Assembly (NCBI GenBank): GCA_910586045.1
Contig: CAJUIH010000057.1
Coordinates: 1 to 22,334, forward strand
Source of the DNA: an uncultured Eubacterium sp.
GTDB taxonomy: Bacteria > Bacillota > Clostridia > Lachnospirales > Lachnospiraceae
DNA: 22,334 bases
Reading direction: 5' to 3'
The first letter of the stretch is position 1, and each line of letters starts with the position of its first letter. Position numbers and translations under genes: made by a program. Positions 7,225-15,001 of the stretch are shown here, in pieces. The notes beneath the pieces were generated by a model. The model saw only the letters and a list, made by a program, of their open reading frames with translations. It was not told where the DNA came from and did not search any database.

Positions 7225-7746
7225 ATGGAAAAAAGCATGGCAACTGGAAAAAGAAAGACACTGGCCGCAGTGGGTTTGGTTCTGCTCGTCGTGCTCACGG
7301 CTGTAGTATGCTATTTTATTTTTCATAAAGATAATGAAGGCAACTTATTATATGACGACAATGCCTCTGCCGGTATACTGCCCGGCATTGATCTTGACGC
7401 AAGGAGGGCCGAACTGCAGGAAATGCTGGATGAGAGCATGATTGCCTTTTCGATCAATACGTCCCCTGTGTTTCTAAACGGGACATCTGCCGGAAATCTG
7501 ATGATTGAAAATCCAGGCAACAACGCAAAGCTTATCAAAGTCCGTATACTGGCGGACGGGAGCGACGAAGAAATCTATGCATCCAACTTTATCAAACCCG
7601 GTTCCTATATCGAAAACGCAAAATTAAGCAAAGTTCTCAAAAAAGGCACTTATCCGGCGACCGCCTATTTTTCCGCTTATCAGGAAGATACCGGCGCGTA
7701 TATCGGGCAGACCGGCGCGCAGATTACCATTACGGTGCAAAATTAA
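7225..7746 (+). CDS. membrane-anchored extracellular protein, function unknown
   Basis: A 173-residue protein with a short basic N-terminus, one hydrophobic helix at about residues 12-33 and an extracytoplasmic domain. The outside part contains SINTSPVFLNGTSAGNLMIE and, near the end, KGTYPATAYFSAYQEDTG followed by AQITITVQN, which suggests a small beta-sandwich. I recall similar short exported proteins in clostridial surface clusters, without a defined activity. AGAAAGGAGG lies at good distance before the ATG at 7225; the frame is open further upstream but runs into the promoter. It is followed after 50 bases by a secreted-protein gene with its own ribosome site, so the two are probably co-transcribed. 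There is no sortase signal or lipobox. Confidence 0.8.
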   Translation: MEKSMATGKRKTLAAVGLVLLVVLTAVVCYFIFHKDNEGNLLYDDNASAGILPGIDLDARRAELQEMLDESMIAFSINTSPVFLNGTSAGNLMIENPGNNAKLIKVRILADGSDEEIYASNFIKPGSYIENAKLSKVLKKGTYPATAYFSAYQEDTGAYIGQTGAQITITVQN

Positions 7747-7796
7747 ATTTTTTATGCTATAGACATACTGTGATAGATGCAAACAAGGAGGTACCT

Positions 7797-8375
7797 ATGA
7801 AGAAAAAATCATTATTTTTACAACTGACAATTGCCGCAACCATGCTGTTTACGACGGTTGCATCCGCTGCAAAGGTTGCGAATCTAAAAGATATCCCAAT
7901 CGGCGGTTCGGGACAGATGGAAATGGTGGGTACGATTGAGCCGACGCTTTTATCCGTTACGATGCCGACGTTCGTTCCGTTTAATATCAGCAACAGTATT
8001 CCAACCCAAAATAAAGTACTTTCTCCAAAAATCAATGTAAAAAACAACTCCAATGTCCCGGTACAGATTGATGTAACCTACACGAAAGTAGATATCAGCA
8101 AACTGAAAAATGCTACCTGGAGCAACGACGGCACCGTAACGAAAAATCAGATTGCCATCGGATTAAAACAGGAAGTTGGGGACGAAGTACCGGAAGATCT
8201 GTCGCATGCCAGATGGCTTGCCGCAAACCAGAAACAGGATATGAATCTCATGGTTCTGGACGCAAATCAGGATGGCGCTATGTATGTCGTCGGCACTTTA
8301 GGCGCAAATGTATCCGAAAGCGCTACATTTAATGTAACGCCTACCTTTGTCGTTAGCCGTACATCCATGCCGTAA
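7797..8375 (+). CDS. secreted beta-rich protein, function unknown
   Basis: A 192-residue protein with a clear Sec signal peptide: a lysine run, a hydrophobic core and ASA before Ala25. The mature part is rich in Val, Thr and Asn with alternating hydrophobic residues (SVTMPTFVPFNISNS, SPKINVKNNSNVPVQIDVTY), typical of an immunoglobulin-like or pilin-like beta-sandwich. It contains no cysteine, no LPxTG and no WxL motif that I can see, and ends soon after FNVTPTFVVS. AAGGAGG precedes the ATG. With the anchored protein upstream and the EpsG-type protein downstream it suggests a cell-surface function, possibly a small fibre or matrix component. That function is inferred from export and composition only. 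Confidence 0.8.
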   Translation: MKKKSLFLQLTIAATMLFTTVASAAKVANLKDIPIGGSGQMEMVGTIEPTLLSVTMPTFVPFNISNSIPTQNKVLSPKINVKNNSNVPVQIDVTYTKVDISKLKNATWSNDGTVTKNQIAIGLKQEVGDEVPEDLSHARWLAANQKQDMNLMVLDANQDGAMYVVGTLGANVSESATFNVTPTFVVSRTSMP

Positions 8376-8499
8376 CAAAGGCTGGAGTTTTGGCGGCGTT
8401 CTACCGCACAGAAAAAATTCGCGCAGCGCGTCTATGACAGTATGAATATATAAAAAATCCCGTAACAGATAAGGGTTTTGGCGGCTCGTCTGTTACGGG
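8371..8499. repeat. repeated CGTAACA/GTTTTGGCGGC unit with a strong hairpin
   Basis: CGTAACA followed by a GTTTTGGCGGC block occurs at 8371-8397, overlapping the stop codon of the secreted-protein gene, and again at 8461-8485. The second copy lies in a perfect 11-bp stem, CCCGTAACAGA (8459-8469) with TCTGTTACGGG (8489-8499). On the minus strand the stem is followed by ATTTTTTATA, so it has terminator form only in that direction, where no gene would need it. On the plus strand it sits 29 bases before the next start codon and could be a processing or attenuation site. Confidence 0.55.
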
Positions 8500-8527
8500 G
8501 AAAACCGGAAAGGGGATCAATTGTATT

Positions 8528-9643
8528 ATGGCCATTTATTACGTTACCATTTGTTTACTTGCAGGACTCGGTTACGTACTTACGGAAAAAAAAAGGGACC
8601 TGCCTGCCGCTTCCTATTACCCGGCTTTCGTTTTTGCCGCTCTGCTTTTGGTGGCTTCTTTTCGTTATGCCATCGGCTTTGACTATTTTTCCTATCAAAA
8701 CTTTTATGAACAGATGTCTGTATACACATGCAGCGATATTTTGCGTACGTATCCCTATGAACCGCTTTTTTTTCTGGTATGCAGATGCTTTTGCCTGCTT
8801 GGCTGTTCTTATCCGATTTTTTTAGTGTTTGTCAATATATTTCTGCTGTTTACGGTCCTTTTTTTTCTCCGCCGGTTTTCCAAGCTTTTCTGGGTCAGCG
8901 TATATTTGTATATCACGCTGCAGTTTTTTGCTTATCATATGAACCTGCTGCGGCAGTCGATCGCGCTTTCCTTTTTTCTGCTTGCCTATCCGTATTTAAA
9001 AAACAAAAAAATTCTGCCTTTTACGGCTTTGCTCCTGATTGGCGGACTCTTCCACAATTCCCTGTGGTTTCTGTTTCCATTTTACTTTCTGCTGCCGAAA
9101 AAAATGAGTGGAACATCCATCGGCCTTTTGCTTGGGGCAGCCATAACCGGGTATCTTTTTTTTGACCCGCTGTTTCAATTCTTCCAGCCGCTGGTCCCGG
9201 AAAAATACCGGCTTTACCAGATCTCCTATTTTTGGAATGCCAGTACGGCCGATTATGTGATCCCATCCGCCGTATACATGGCTCTGGTATTTTCGCTGCG
9301 CAGACGCGTCACGGACCCGGTCAGCCGCGCGATTTACTTAAACAGCGCCCTATACAATTTTTGCATCAGCCTGTTTCTGACAAAGCATTTTATTCTGGAA
9401 CGGTTTGCCGTTTACCCGTTTGCCTTTTCCCTGCTTGCTATCCCGCAGCTTATTGTTTCCGATTCGGGAGAACACAGCCCGGACAGCGGAAAACAGCAGC
9501 GTGTCCGCAAATATCTGACGCTTTTGTTTCTGCTGTTCGGCGCGTTTTATTTCCTTTTCGCAGTAAAAAAAGGATTCCACAATGTTTACCCATATGTGAG
9601 TCTGTTTGACAAAAGCCTGTCGGTCCCGGCAGCACAGCCATAA
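8528..9643 (+). CDS. EpsG-family polysaccharide polymerase-like membrane protein
   Basis: A 371-residue protein with about ten membrane helices and the EpsG/Wzy-like signatures FRYAIGFDYFSYQNFY (about residues 45-60), the LLRQSIALSFFLLAY block near 138-152 and a GLFHNSLW block near 172-180. EpsG-type proteins are thought to polymerise or export repeat units of extracellular polysaccharide across the cytoplasmic membrane. No glycosyltransferase, flippase or chain-length regulator is adjacent, so this copy stands apart from a typical polysaccharide cluster. GGGGAT lies about 11 bases before the ATG, a little far. It ends 16 bases from the convergent ROK kinase stop. The upstream secreted proteins may be functional partners or mere neighbours. 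Confidence 0.82.
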   Translation: MAIYYVTICLLAGLGYVLTEKKRDLPAASYYPAFVFAALLLVASFRYAIGFDYFSYQNFYEQMSVYTCSDILRTYPYEPLFFLVCRCFCLLGCSYPIFLVFVNIFLLFTVLFFLRRFSKLFWVSVYLYITLQFFAYHMNLLRQSIALSFFLLAYPYLKNKKILPFTALLLIGGLFHNSLWFLFPFYFLLPKKMSGTSIGLLLGAAITGYLFFDPLFQFFQPLVPEKYRLYQISYFWNASTADYVIPSAVYMALVFSLRRRVTDPVSRAIYLNSALYNFCISLFLTKHFILERFAVYPFAFSLLAIPQLIVSDSGEHSPDSGKQQRVRKYLTLLFLLFGAFYFLFAVKKGFHNVYPYVSLFDKSLSVPAAQP

Positions 9644-9659
9644 ACGCCTTGTACGTTTT

Positions 9660-10646
9660 CTATGCGTCCCATACGCCATGTCCGTCCAAAAGGCCCGCGG
9701 CTCCGATCATCCCCGCATGGTTGCCGTTTTTTGCCACAACGACCCGCGGGATATGGGCCACCGGCCCGCCAAAACAGTTTTCCCGCAAATACCGGTTGAT
9801 CGGCTCTGTAAGCGTTTCTCCCTGCGCACAGACACCGCCGCCAAGTACGACGATATCCGGCCGGAAAATATTCACAAGATCCGTAATCCCGTCAGCCAGA
9901 TACCCGATGTAGCGCGCTGTCAGCTTTTTGCCGCATGCATCCCCTGCCTGCGCCGCGTCAAACGGCATTTTGGCATCCATTTGTTCCAACTGCCGGCCGC
10001 ACAGCTCCCATAACAGCGACGCCGGATGCTGTGCCGCCATCTCCTTTGCATCCCTAATCAACGCCGTGGCTGATGCATATGCTTCCAGACAGTCCATTCT
10101 CCCGCACGTACATCTTCTTCCCTCTGAACCGATCCTGATGTGTCCCGGTTCCACGCCGCCTGCATGGCCGCCCTCAAATAGTTTTCCGTCTATGACAATC
10201 CCGCCTCCTACGCCAGTCCCAAGCGTCAGGAATACCGCGTTTTTGCATCCCGCCGCAGCCCCTTTCAGCACTTCCCCAAGCGCCGCGCAATTCGCGTCGT
10301 TACTGGCAAAAACCGGAACCGGGATATATTTGTTAAGCATTGCCGCCAGCGGTACCTGTTCCCAGCGGATATTGTTGGAATATAAAACAATGCCGCTTTG
10401 GCTGTCTACCGTCCCCGGACTGCCGATACCAACCCCGATACAGTCTGCGCATGTATAGCCATTGTCTCTTAACAGCGCCTTTGCCGCCTGTCCGATATCC
10501 GCAACCACCTCTGCGCAGGGGCGCGCTGCCCGTGTTGGTATGGAAGTCCATGCCAACAGGTCATATGCCCGGTTTAAAATTCCTATTTTCACCGCTGTCC
10601 CGCCAAGGTCAATGCCGATCGCCACTTTTCTTTGTATACCTGCCAT
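9660..10646 (-). CDS. glcK: ROK-family sugar kinase, probable glucokinase
   Basis: A 328-residue ROK kinase that would phosphorylate glucose, or a related hexose, with ATP in the cytoplasm. The phosphate-binding motif DLGGT is at residues 13-17 and the catalytic base is probably Asp117 in SNDANCAALGE. GTGVGGG is at 143-149, and the zinc site comprises His169 with Cys179, Cys181 and Cys186. The usual Gly before the third Cys of CxCGxxGC is Asp185 here, and the GExGH block reads VEPGH; both are mild variants. There is no N-terminal DNA-binding domain, so it is an enzyme, not a NagC-type repressor. It follows argJ by 30 bases with a weak ribosome site, suggesting read-through transcription. Its link with the sugar locus 1.8 kb away is only positional. 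Confidence 0.88.
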   Translation of the reverse strand: MAGIQRKVAIGIDLGGTAVKIGILNRAYDLLAWTSIPTRAARPCAEVVADIGQAAKALLRDNGYTCADCIGVGIGSPGTVDSQSGIVLYSNNIRWEQVPLAAMLNKYIPVPVFASNDANCAALGEVLKGAAAGCKNAVFLTLGTGVGGGIVIDGKLFEGGHAGGVEPGHIRIGSEGRRCTCGRMDCLEAYASATALIRDAKEMAAQHPASLLWELCGRQLEQMDAKMPFDAAQAGDACGKKLTARYIGYLADGITDLVNIFRPDIVVLGGGVCAQGETLTEPINRYLRENCFGGPVAHIPRVVVAKNGNHAGMIGAAGLLDGHGVWDA

Positions 10647-10676
10647 ACTGACCAGCCCCGCTTTCTTTGTATGCCT

Positions 10677-11921
10677 TTAACTGCGGTAGTCCGCGTTAAT
10701 CTTTACATAATCATAAGTCAAATCGCATCCCCATGCCGTCGCTTCGCCGTCCCCCTGGTTTAAATTGATGCGAATTTCAATTTCGTCCTCCGCCAGCACG
10801 GACGCCGCTTTTTCTTCTGAAAACGTAATTCCGTTTCCGTCTGCGCAGACTGCGATGACACCCGCTTTGGAAACGAGCGATACGTCTATTTTATGTACAT
10901 CAAACTCTGCGTCCGCATACCCTGCGGCACATAATATACGCCCGCAGTTTGCGTCCGAGCCGAACATCGCGGATTTTACAAGCGGGGAACGGATCACACT
11001 CTTTGCCACGGCTGTCGCCGTATCCGCATCCGGCGCGCCGCTGCATTTGCAGGTAAGCAGTTTGCTGGCCCCCTCGCCGTCTGCCGCCAGCATTTTTGTC
11101 ATATGGAGCATGACAAGGTACAGCGCTTTTTTGAATGTTTCATACGCTTCGTTTTCTTCTGTAATCTCGGTATTGCCAGCCAGGCCGTTTGCAAGGACAC
11201 ATACCATATCGTTGGTAGAAGTATCGCCGTCTACACTCAGGCAGTTATACGTTACTTTTACAACGTCGGACAAGGCTTTCTGCAGCATTGCATGCGATAC
11301 CGCCGCATCGGTCGTAATAAAGTTTAAAGTCGTCGCCATATTCGGGTGGATCATCCCGCTCCCTTTTGCCATACCGCCCAAACGGCAGGTTTTTCCATCC
11401 AAATCAAACGCTACCGCCACTTCTTTTTTGACCGTATCCGTAGTCATAATCGCCGCTGCAGCCTGTCCGTGACGTTTTGGTGACATTCCAGAAACAAGCG
11501 GCGCGATACCCGACGCAATCGGCTCGATCGGAAGCGTCTGTCCAATCACGCCCGTGGACGCTACAATCACTTCCTCCGGCCGGATCCCAAGCTCTTTAGC
11601 TGTCAGCTCGCACATCTTCCTGGCCTTTTCTTCCCCGTCCGCGTTGCAGGTATTGGCATTTTTGCTGTTGACAATTACCGCTCTTGCACAGCCTGCGGCT
11701 GCCGCCAGGTTTTTTTGTGTAACCAGAATCGGCGCGCCCTTTACTTTGTTTGTTGTATAAACAGCCGCCGCGTGGCAGACTTGTTCGCTGTAAACAATTC
11801 CAAGGTCATTTTTATTTGGATCCGGATGCAGCCCGCAGTGGCACCCGTTTGCCACAAACCCGTTTGCAGCGCATACGCCTCCTTCGATATATTGATATCC
11901 TGTTTCCTGTAGCAGTTCCAT
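10677..11921 (-). CDS. argJ: glutamate N-acetyltransferase / ornithine acetyltransferase
   Basis: A 414-residue ArgJ, which recycles the acetyl group from N-acetylornithine to glutamate in arginine synthesis; whether it also uses acetyl-CoA cannot be told from sequence. The self-cleaving Ntn-type signature is present: KGSGMIHPNMATTLNF, with the predicted nucleophile Thr197 after Ala196, giving alpha and beta chains. STGVIGQTLP (about 122-131) and VNSKNANTC are further family blocks. The start at 11921 gives the family's usual N-terminus; AGGAGG lies about 14 bases upstream, rather distant, and the longer frame to 12050 crosses the promoter. It stands without other arg genes here, apart from any elsewhere in the genome. 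A well-formed promoter with a palindrome lies upstream (11971-12000). Confidence 0.94.
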   Translation of the reverse strand: MELLQETGYQYIEGGVCAANGFVANGCHCGLHPDPNKNDLGIVYSEQVCHAAAVYTTNKVKGAPILVTQKNLAAAAGCARAVIVNSKNANTCNADGEEKARKMCELTAKELGIRPEEVIVASTGVIGQTLPIEPIASGIAPLVSGMSPKRHGQAAAAIMTTDTVKKEVAVAFDLDGKTCRLGGMAKGSGMIHPNMATTLNFITTDAAVSHAMLQKALSDVVKVTYNCLSVDGDTSTNDMVCVLANGLAGNTEITEENEAYETFKKALYLVMLHMTKMLAADGEGASKLLTCKCSGAPDADTATAVAKSVIRSPLVKSAMFGSDANCGRILCAAGYADAEFDVHKIDVSLVSKAGVIAVCADGNGITFSEEKAASVLAEDEIEIRINLNQGDGEATAWGCDLTYDYVKINADYRS

Positions 11922-11970
11922 AATTTTTTCCGATAACCTCCTTTTTGTGATTTCCCATTTTATGCCCCTT

Positions 11971-12000
11971 ATCATACCACGTTGCAGGAATACTTGCAAC
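11971..12000 (-). promoter_or_regulatory. argJ promoter overlapped by a palindrome
   Basis: On the minus strand TTGCAA (11994-11999) and TATGAT (11971-11976) are separated by 17 bases. The inverted repeat GTTGCA-N8-TGCAAC at 11981-12000 covers the -35 box, as an operator would. It does not fit the ArgR box spacing well, so the binding protein is open. Confidence 0.6.
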
Positions 12001-12155
12001 TTACAATACATAGGAAGACATCGACAGATGGACGGGCGCCACGACTTCAAAACCAGTTTTACAATCCGTCAAATATTTTTATGCAATATGTATATTTTTC
12101 CTGATTTCCTCCATACTTACTAAAGACAGGCCAAACAGAAAGGAGATTTATCACT

Positions 12156-12335
12156 ATGGATTCAGACGAAATCATATGTAGCTGTCTTGACATTACCAAA
12201 GGTATGATTCAGGAAGCCGTAAACAACGGTGCAAAAACACTAGAGGAAGTACAGGAAATCAATAATGTCGGTACGATCTGCGGCGCGTGCATCGAAGATG
12301 TGGAAAATCTGATTGCGGAGCTGACTGCAAAATAG
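12156..12335 (+). CDS. BFD-like [2Fe-2S]-binding small protein
   Basis: A 59-residue protein with four cysteines in BFD-like spacing: Cys8-x-Cys10 near the N-terminus and Cys42-x-x-Cys45 in VGTICGACIEDV. This is the pattern of the Fer2_BFD fold found in bacterioferritin-associated ferredoxin and in NirB, NifU and other redox enzymes, where it holds a [2Fe-2S] cluster. The residues between form two short helices (MIQEAVNNGAKTLEEVQE), as expected. AGGAG lies eight bases before the ATG at 12156. It is a single-gene unit: divergent from argJ, and ending 35 bases before a hairpin that also serves melA from the other side. The partner is unknown; no ferritin or reductase is adjacent. Confidence 0.85.
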   Translation: MDSDEIICSCLDITKGMIQEAVNNGAKTLEEVQEINNVGTICGACIEDVENLIAELTAK

Positions 12336-12369
12336 GGCGCCGTTATCTGGAACGCACGCAAGAAACAGG

Positions 12370-12409
12370 AAAACAGGGGAGTGCATGCTTAAAACGCATC
12401 CCCTGTTTT
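12370..12409. terminator. bidirectional terminator between convergent genes
   Basis: AAAACAGGGGA and TCCCCTGTTTT form a perfect 11-bp stem around an 18-base loop. The A and T runs at its ends give both strands a T-tract. It lies between the stop of the BFD-like gene (12335) and the stop of melA (12443). Confidence 0.8.
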
Positions 12410-12442
12410 CGAATCACGCTCGCTGGTCTGTGCCTGATAGAA

Positions 12443-13765
12443 TCAGCGGTACATTTTCATATAATCCCCATGCGCGTCGATTAATTCATCGCACATGTTC
12501 ACAATATCATCCACCGAAAGTTCCGCCGCTGTATGCGGGTCCAGCATAGCCGCCTGGTATATATACTCTTTCTTTCTGGTCGCCGCCGCTTCAATCGCAA
12601 GAAGCTGGACATTGATATTCGTCATATTCATAGCCGCCAACTGCACTGGAAGCCTGCCGACCCTGCACGGCGTAATGCCGCTTCCGTCTACAAGGCAGGG
12701 CACTTCTACACAGGCATCCGCCGGAAGATTTTCGATACTTCCTTTGTTGATCACATTGCCGCCGATTTTATACGGCTTGTCTGTTACAACCGCTTCTATA
12801 ATATAGGAAGCGTATTCCCGGCTCCTTTCATGCGTAATCTTGCCGTCATTTAAAATATTGTTCTTTTCCTCTTCCCATTTTTCAATCTGTTCAATGCACC
12901 TGCGCGGATATTCATCCAGCGGAATATTGTATGCCTCAATCAGCTCCGGATATTTTGACTTGATAAACAGCGGGTTATATTCCGCGTTATGTTCACTGGA
13001 CTCCGTACAGTAATAACCCAAATGTTTGATATATGCAAACCGCACCATATCATTATGCTTTTCGGACGCATTTTTTTGCGCCGCGCGTCTGCGGATCTCC
13101 GGATACAGGTCGTTTCCGTCCCGGTCACGCAGCTCCAAAAGCCATCCCATATGGTTAATACCCGCAATGGTTTCCACGCGGCCGTCGAGCTTGTCTTCCA
13201 TCCCAAGTTCTTCCAACAGTGTCTTGGAACATACTTGTACGCTGTGGCACAGGCCGATCGTGCGCACGCCCGTATACCGCTGCATATATCCGGTCAGGAT
13301 GCCCATTGGATTGGTATAATTTAAAAACAACGCGTCCGGGCAAACCTCTTCCATATCCCGCGCAAATCCCTGCATAACCGGAATGGTGCGAAGGCCGCGC
13401 ATAATCCCGCCGATGCCAAGGCTGTCCGCGATGGTTTGGCGCAGGCCGTATTTTTTTGGAATTTCAAAATCGGTAATTGTGCATGGGTCGTAACCGCCGA
13501 CCTGAATCGCATTCACGACAAAGGACGCGCCCCGCAGCGCTTCTTTGCGGTTTTCCTCTCCCAGATACGTACGGATCACCGCACGTCCATCGTTTACATT
13601 TTTGTTGATTGCATTTAAAATGATTTCGGAGTCCGCAAGACGGCCCGGATCGATGTCGTAAAGCGCGATCTCACTTTCGCATAAAGCCGGGCTGCACATG
13701 CAGTCCCCCAGCACATTCCTTGCAAATACGGTACTTCCTGCTCCCATAAATGTGATCTTAGGCAT
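12443..13765 (-). CDS. melA: GH4 alpha-galactosidase, NAD- and metal-dependent
   Basis: A 440-residue glycoside hydrolase family 4 enzyme. The N-terminal Rossmann motif FMGAGSTVFARN binds NAD, with an acidic YDIDP near residue 37. CHSVQ at residues 173-177 is the metal-binding motif characteristic of the alpha-galactosidase branch, and NHMGW at 204-208 supplies the second metal ligand. Family enzymes cleave melibiose or raffinose by a redox elimination mechanism in the cytoplasm. Full length with no break. GGAGGAATAAAAT precedes the ATG. It is divergent from an AraC regulator across 129 bases holding a -10 box and a probable operator. It complements the GH36 enzyme at 16091, which acts on the same linkage by a classical double displacement. 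Confidence 0.93.
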   Translation of the reverse strand: MPKITFMGAGSTVFARNVLGDCMCSPALCESEIALYDIDPGRLADSEIILNAINKNVNDGRAVIRTYLGEENRKEALRGASFVVNAIQVGGYDPCTITDFEIPKKYGLRQTIADSLGIGGIMRGLRTIPVMQGFARDMEEVCPDALFLNYTNPMGILTGYMQRYTGVRTIGLCHSVQVCSKTLLEELGMEDKLDGRVETIAGINHMGWLLELRDRDGNDLYPEIRRRAAQKNASEKHNDMVRFAYIKHLGYYCTESSEHNAEYNPLFIKSKYPELIEAYNIPLDEYPRRCIEQIEKWEEEKNNILNDGKITHERSREYASYIIEAVVTDKPYKIGGNVINKGSIENLPADACVEVPCLVDGSGITPCRVGRLPVQLAAMNMTNINVQLLAIEAAATRKKEYIYQAAMLDPHTAAELSVDDIVNMCDELIDAHGDYMKMYR

Positions 13766-13804
13766 ATTTTATTCCTCCGTTTCCCTTGTGTTTTCATAGT
13801 GTCT

Positions 13805-13810
13805 ATTATA
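13805..13810 (-). promoter_or_regulatory. -10 box of melA without a good -35
   Basis: TATAAT on the minus strand lies about 40 bases before the melA ATG. No TTGACA-like hexamer exists 16-18 bases upstream, which fits an activator-dependent promoter. Confidence 0.55.
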
Positions 13811-13844
13811 TAATCGGCATAACACAATTACTATCTCATTTGTT

Positions 13845-13862
13845 ACATTTCATTGTAAAAAT
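13845..13862 (+). promoter_or_regulatory. candidate AraC-type operator shared with the transporter promoter
   Basis: ACATTTCATTGTAAAAAT in the melA/araC gap matches the minus-strand ACATTTCACCATAAAAAT at 21785-21802 at 15 of 18 positions. Each site lies about 35 bases upstream of a -10 box (melA here, the binding protein there). It overlaps an inverted pair TTACA-N6-TGTAA (13843-13858). The orientation relative to melA is opposite to that relative to the transporter operon. Confidence 0.55.
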
Positions 13863-13894
13863 GTTGTTTGTATATATGCTACGGAGGATTTGCC

Positions 13895-14719
13895 ATGTTT
13901 GATATCACACCCGGCACACTGTTTATTTATTACTGCGGATACGAACAATGCCTGCCCGGACACGCGTTCGGCCCTGCCGTACGTCCCCACTATCTGATCC
14001 ACCTCGTTTTAAACGGCTGCGGCATTTATAAATGCGGCAATGAAACCTATACGTTAAACGCCGGAGATGCCTTTTTAATCTCCCCGGTTGAATCCACGCT
14101 TTATAAGGCGGACGACCGCAGGCCATGGGAATATGCCTGGGTCGGTTTTGACGGCACCCAAGTCGAAGATCTCCTTGCGCAGACCTGCTTTCGTAATTCC
14201 TGTATTTGGCGCGGCAGCACCCGCACATCCCCTGAAAATAACGCCGCGGACCTGCTGCTTTCGATGGTGCGCTGTTTCCACAAACCGGATCACAGCCCGC
14301 TTACCTTAAACGGCCTTTTCCTCCAGCTTCTCGGGACTATGCACTGCCCGCCGTCCCCGGACGGAAAAGAAAGCTCCCGCCAGTACCTGCAGCTCGCCCT
14401 AAAATATATGAAACATAACTTCGGCTACCATATCAAAATTTCCGACATTGCCGCATCCATCGGCATTGACCGCACGTATCTGTACCGTATTTTTATGAAA
14501 GAGGAACAGCTTTCGCCCAAACAATACCTGCTTAGGCTGCGTGTGCGTTCCGCTGCGAATATGCTTAGTTCTACTCCTTATACGGTAACGGAAATCGCGT
14601 TTTCGTGCGGTTTCCAGGATGCCGCGTCATTCTGCAGCCAGTTTAAAAAACAGACCGGCTTTACCCCAACCGGATACCGGGAATATATGAAAAAAGAAGT
14701 CACGTATGGGGCACGTTGA
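13895..14719 (+). CDS. AraC-family regulator 1 of the alpha-galactoside locus
   Basis: A 274-residue regulator with an N-terminal cupin-type sugar-sensing domain (PGHAFGPAVRPHYLIHLV, then NAGDAFLISPVESTLYKAD and PWEYAWVGF) and two C-terminal helix-turn-helix units (ISDIAASIGIDRTYLYRIF and VTEIAFSCGFQDAASFCSQF). This is the layout of MsmR/RafR-type activators. The ATG at 13895 follows CGGAGGATTTGCC; the upstream in-frame ATG has no ribosome site. It is divergent from melA and shares the gap that contains the candidate operator, so it probably activates melA and perhaps itself (inference). It converges on a second AraC regulator with the same sensor motifs. A terminator follows at 14759. Confidence 0.9.
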   Translation: MFDITPGTLFIYYCGYEQCLPGHAFGPAVRPHYLIHLVLNGCGIYKCGNETYTLNAGDAFLISPVESTLYKADDRRPWEYAWVGFDGTQVEDLLAQTCFRNSCIWRGSTRTSPENNAADLLLSMVRCFHKPDHSPLTLNGLFLQLLGTMHCPPSPDGKESSRQYLQLALKYMKHNFGYHIKISDIAASIGIDRTYLYRIFMKEEQLSPKQYLLRLRVRSAANMLSSTPYTVTEIAFSCGFQDAASFCSQFKKQTGFTPTGYREYMKKEVTYGAR

Positions 14720-14758
14720 TAGGAAAACGAAATTAATTTAATATCAATAAAACAGCAG

Positions 14759-14799
14759 AAAGGCGCATGGAACAGCAAACTGTAAACCATGCGTCTTTT
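14759..14799 (+). terminator. terminator of AraC regulator 1
   Basis: AAGGCGCATGG pairs with CCATGCGTCTTT around a 16-base loop, with one G-T pair, and ends in CTTTTA on the plus strand, about 40 bases after the stop codon. Confidence 0.7.
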
Positions 14800-14865
14800 A
14801 ACGTATCATTCTCCACAACTTACCGCATGGAAAACAGGGCAACGCCTCCCCATTTTTCACCAGAG

Positions 14866-14994
14866 CAGTTCAGATAAGGTGTTGCTTTTTGGCTGCGGGA
14901 ACGCCGAATGAGAGACGCCGGTCTGGCTTGTGGCTCCGGTAAACCGTCTCTTCCAGCGTCCAGCAGGCCAAAATGTAACACCCGATCTGAACTG
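14866..14994. repeat. interspersed repeat element, copy C (shortest, 129 bp)
   Basis: The ends are inverted repeats: CAGTTCAGATAAGGTGTT at the left and, on the other strand, CAGTTCAGATCGGGTGTT from 14994, both running into TTTTGGC. The inside holds only the CGGGAACGCCGAATGAG module, GTCTGGCTTGTGGCTCCGG and AAACCGTCTCTTCCAGCGTC; the palindrome and the 27-nt module of copies A and B are absent. It lies between the two convergent AraC genes and ends seven bases before the stop codon of the second. No clear target duplication is seen. Confidence 0.85.
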
Positions 14995-15001
14995 TTACTT
15001 T

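Noticed and set aside
9928..10458. 176-codon plus-strand frame opposite the ROK kinase
   Set aside because: Antisense to the clear zinc and phosphate motifs of the kinase; Pro/Ser-rich shadow composition.
10765..11472. Long open frame on the plus strand opposite argJ (235 codons)
   Set aside because: It lies wholly antisense to a well-supported argJ, is rich in Ser/Ala/Thr as expected of a shadow frame, and has no ribosome site.
11981..12000. ArgR box upstream of argJ
   Set aside because: The palindrome is clear but the TG-to-CA spacing does not fit the ArgR consensus, so only an unnamed palindrome is reported.
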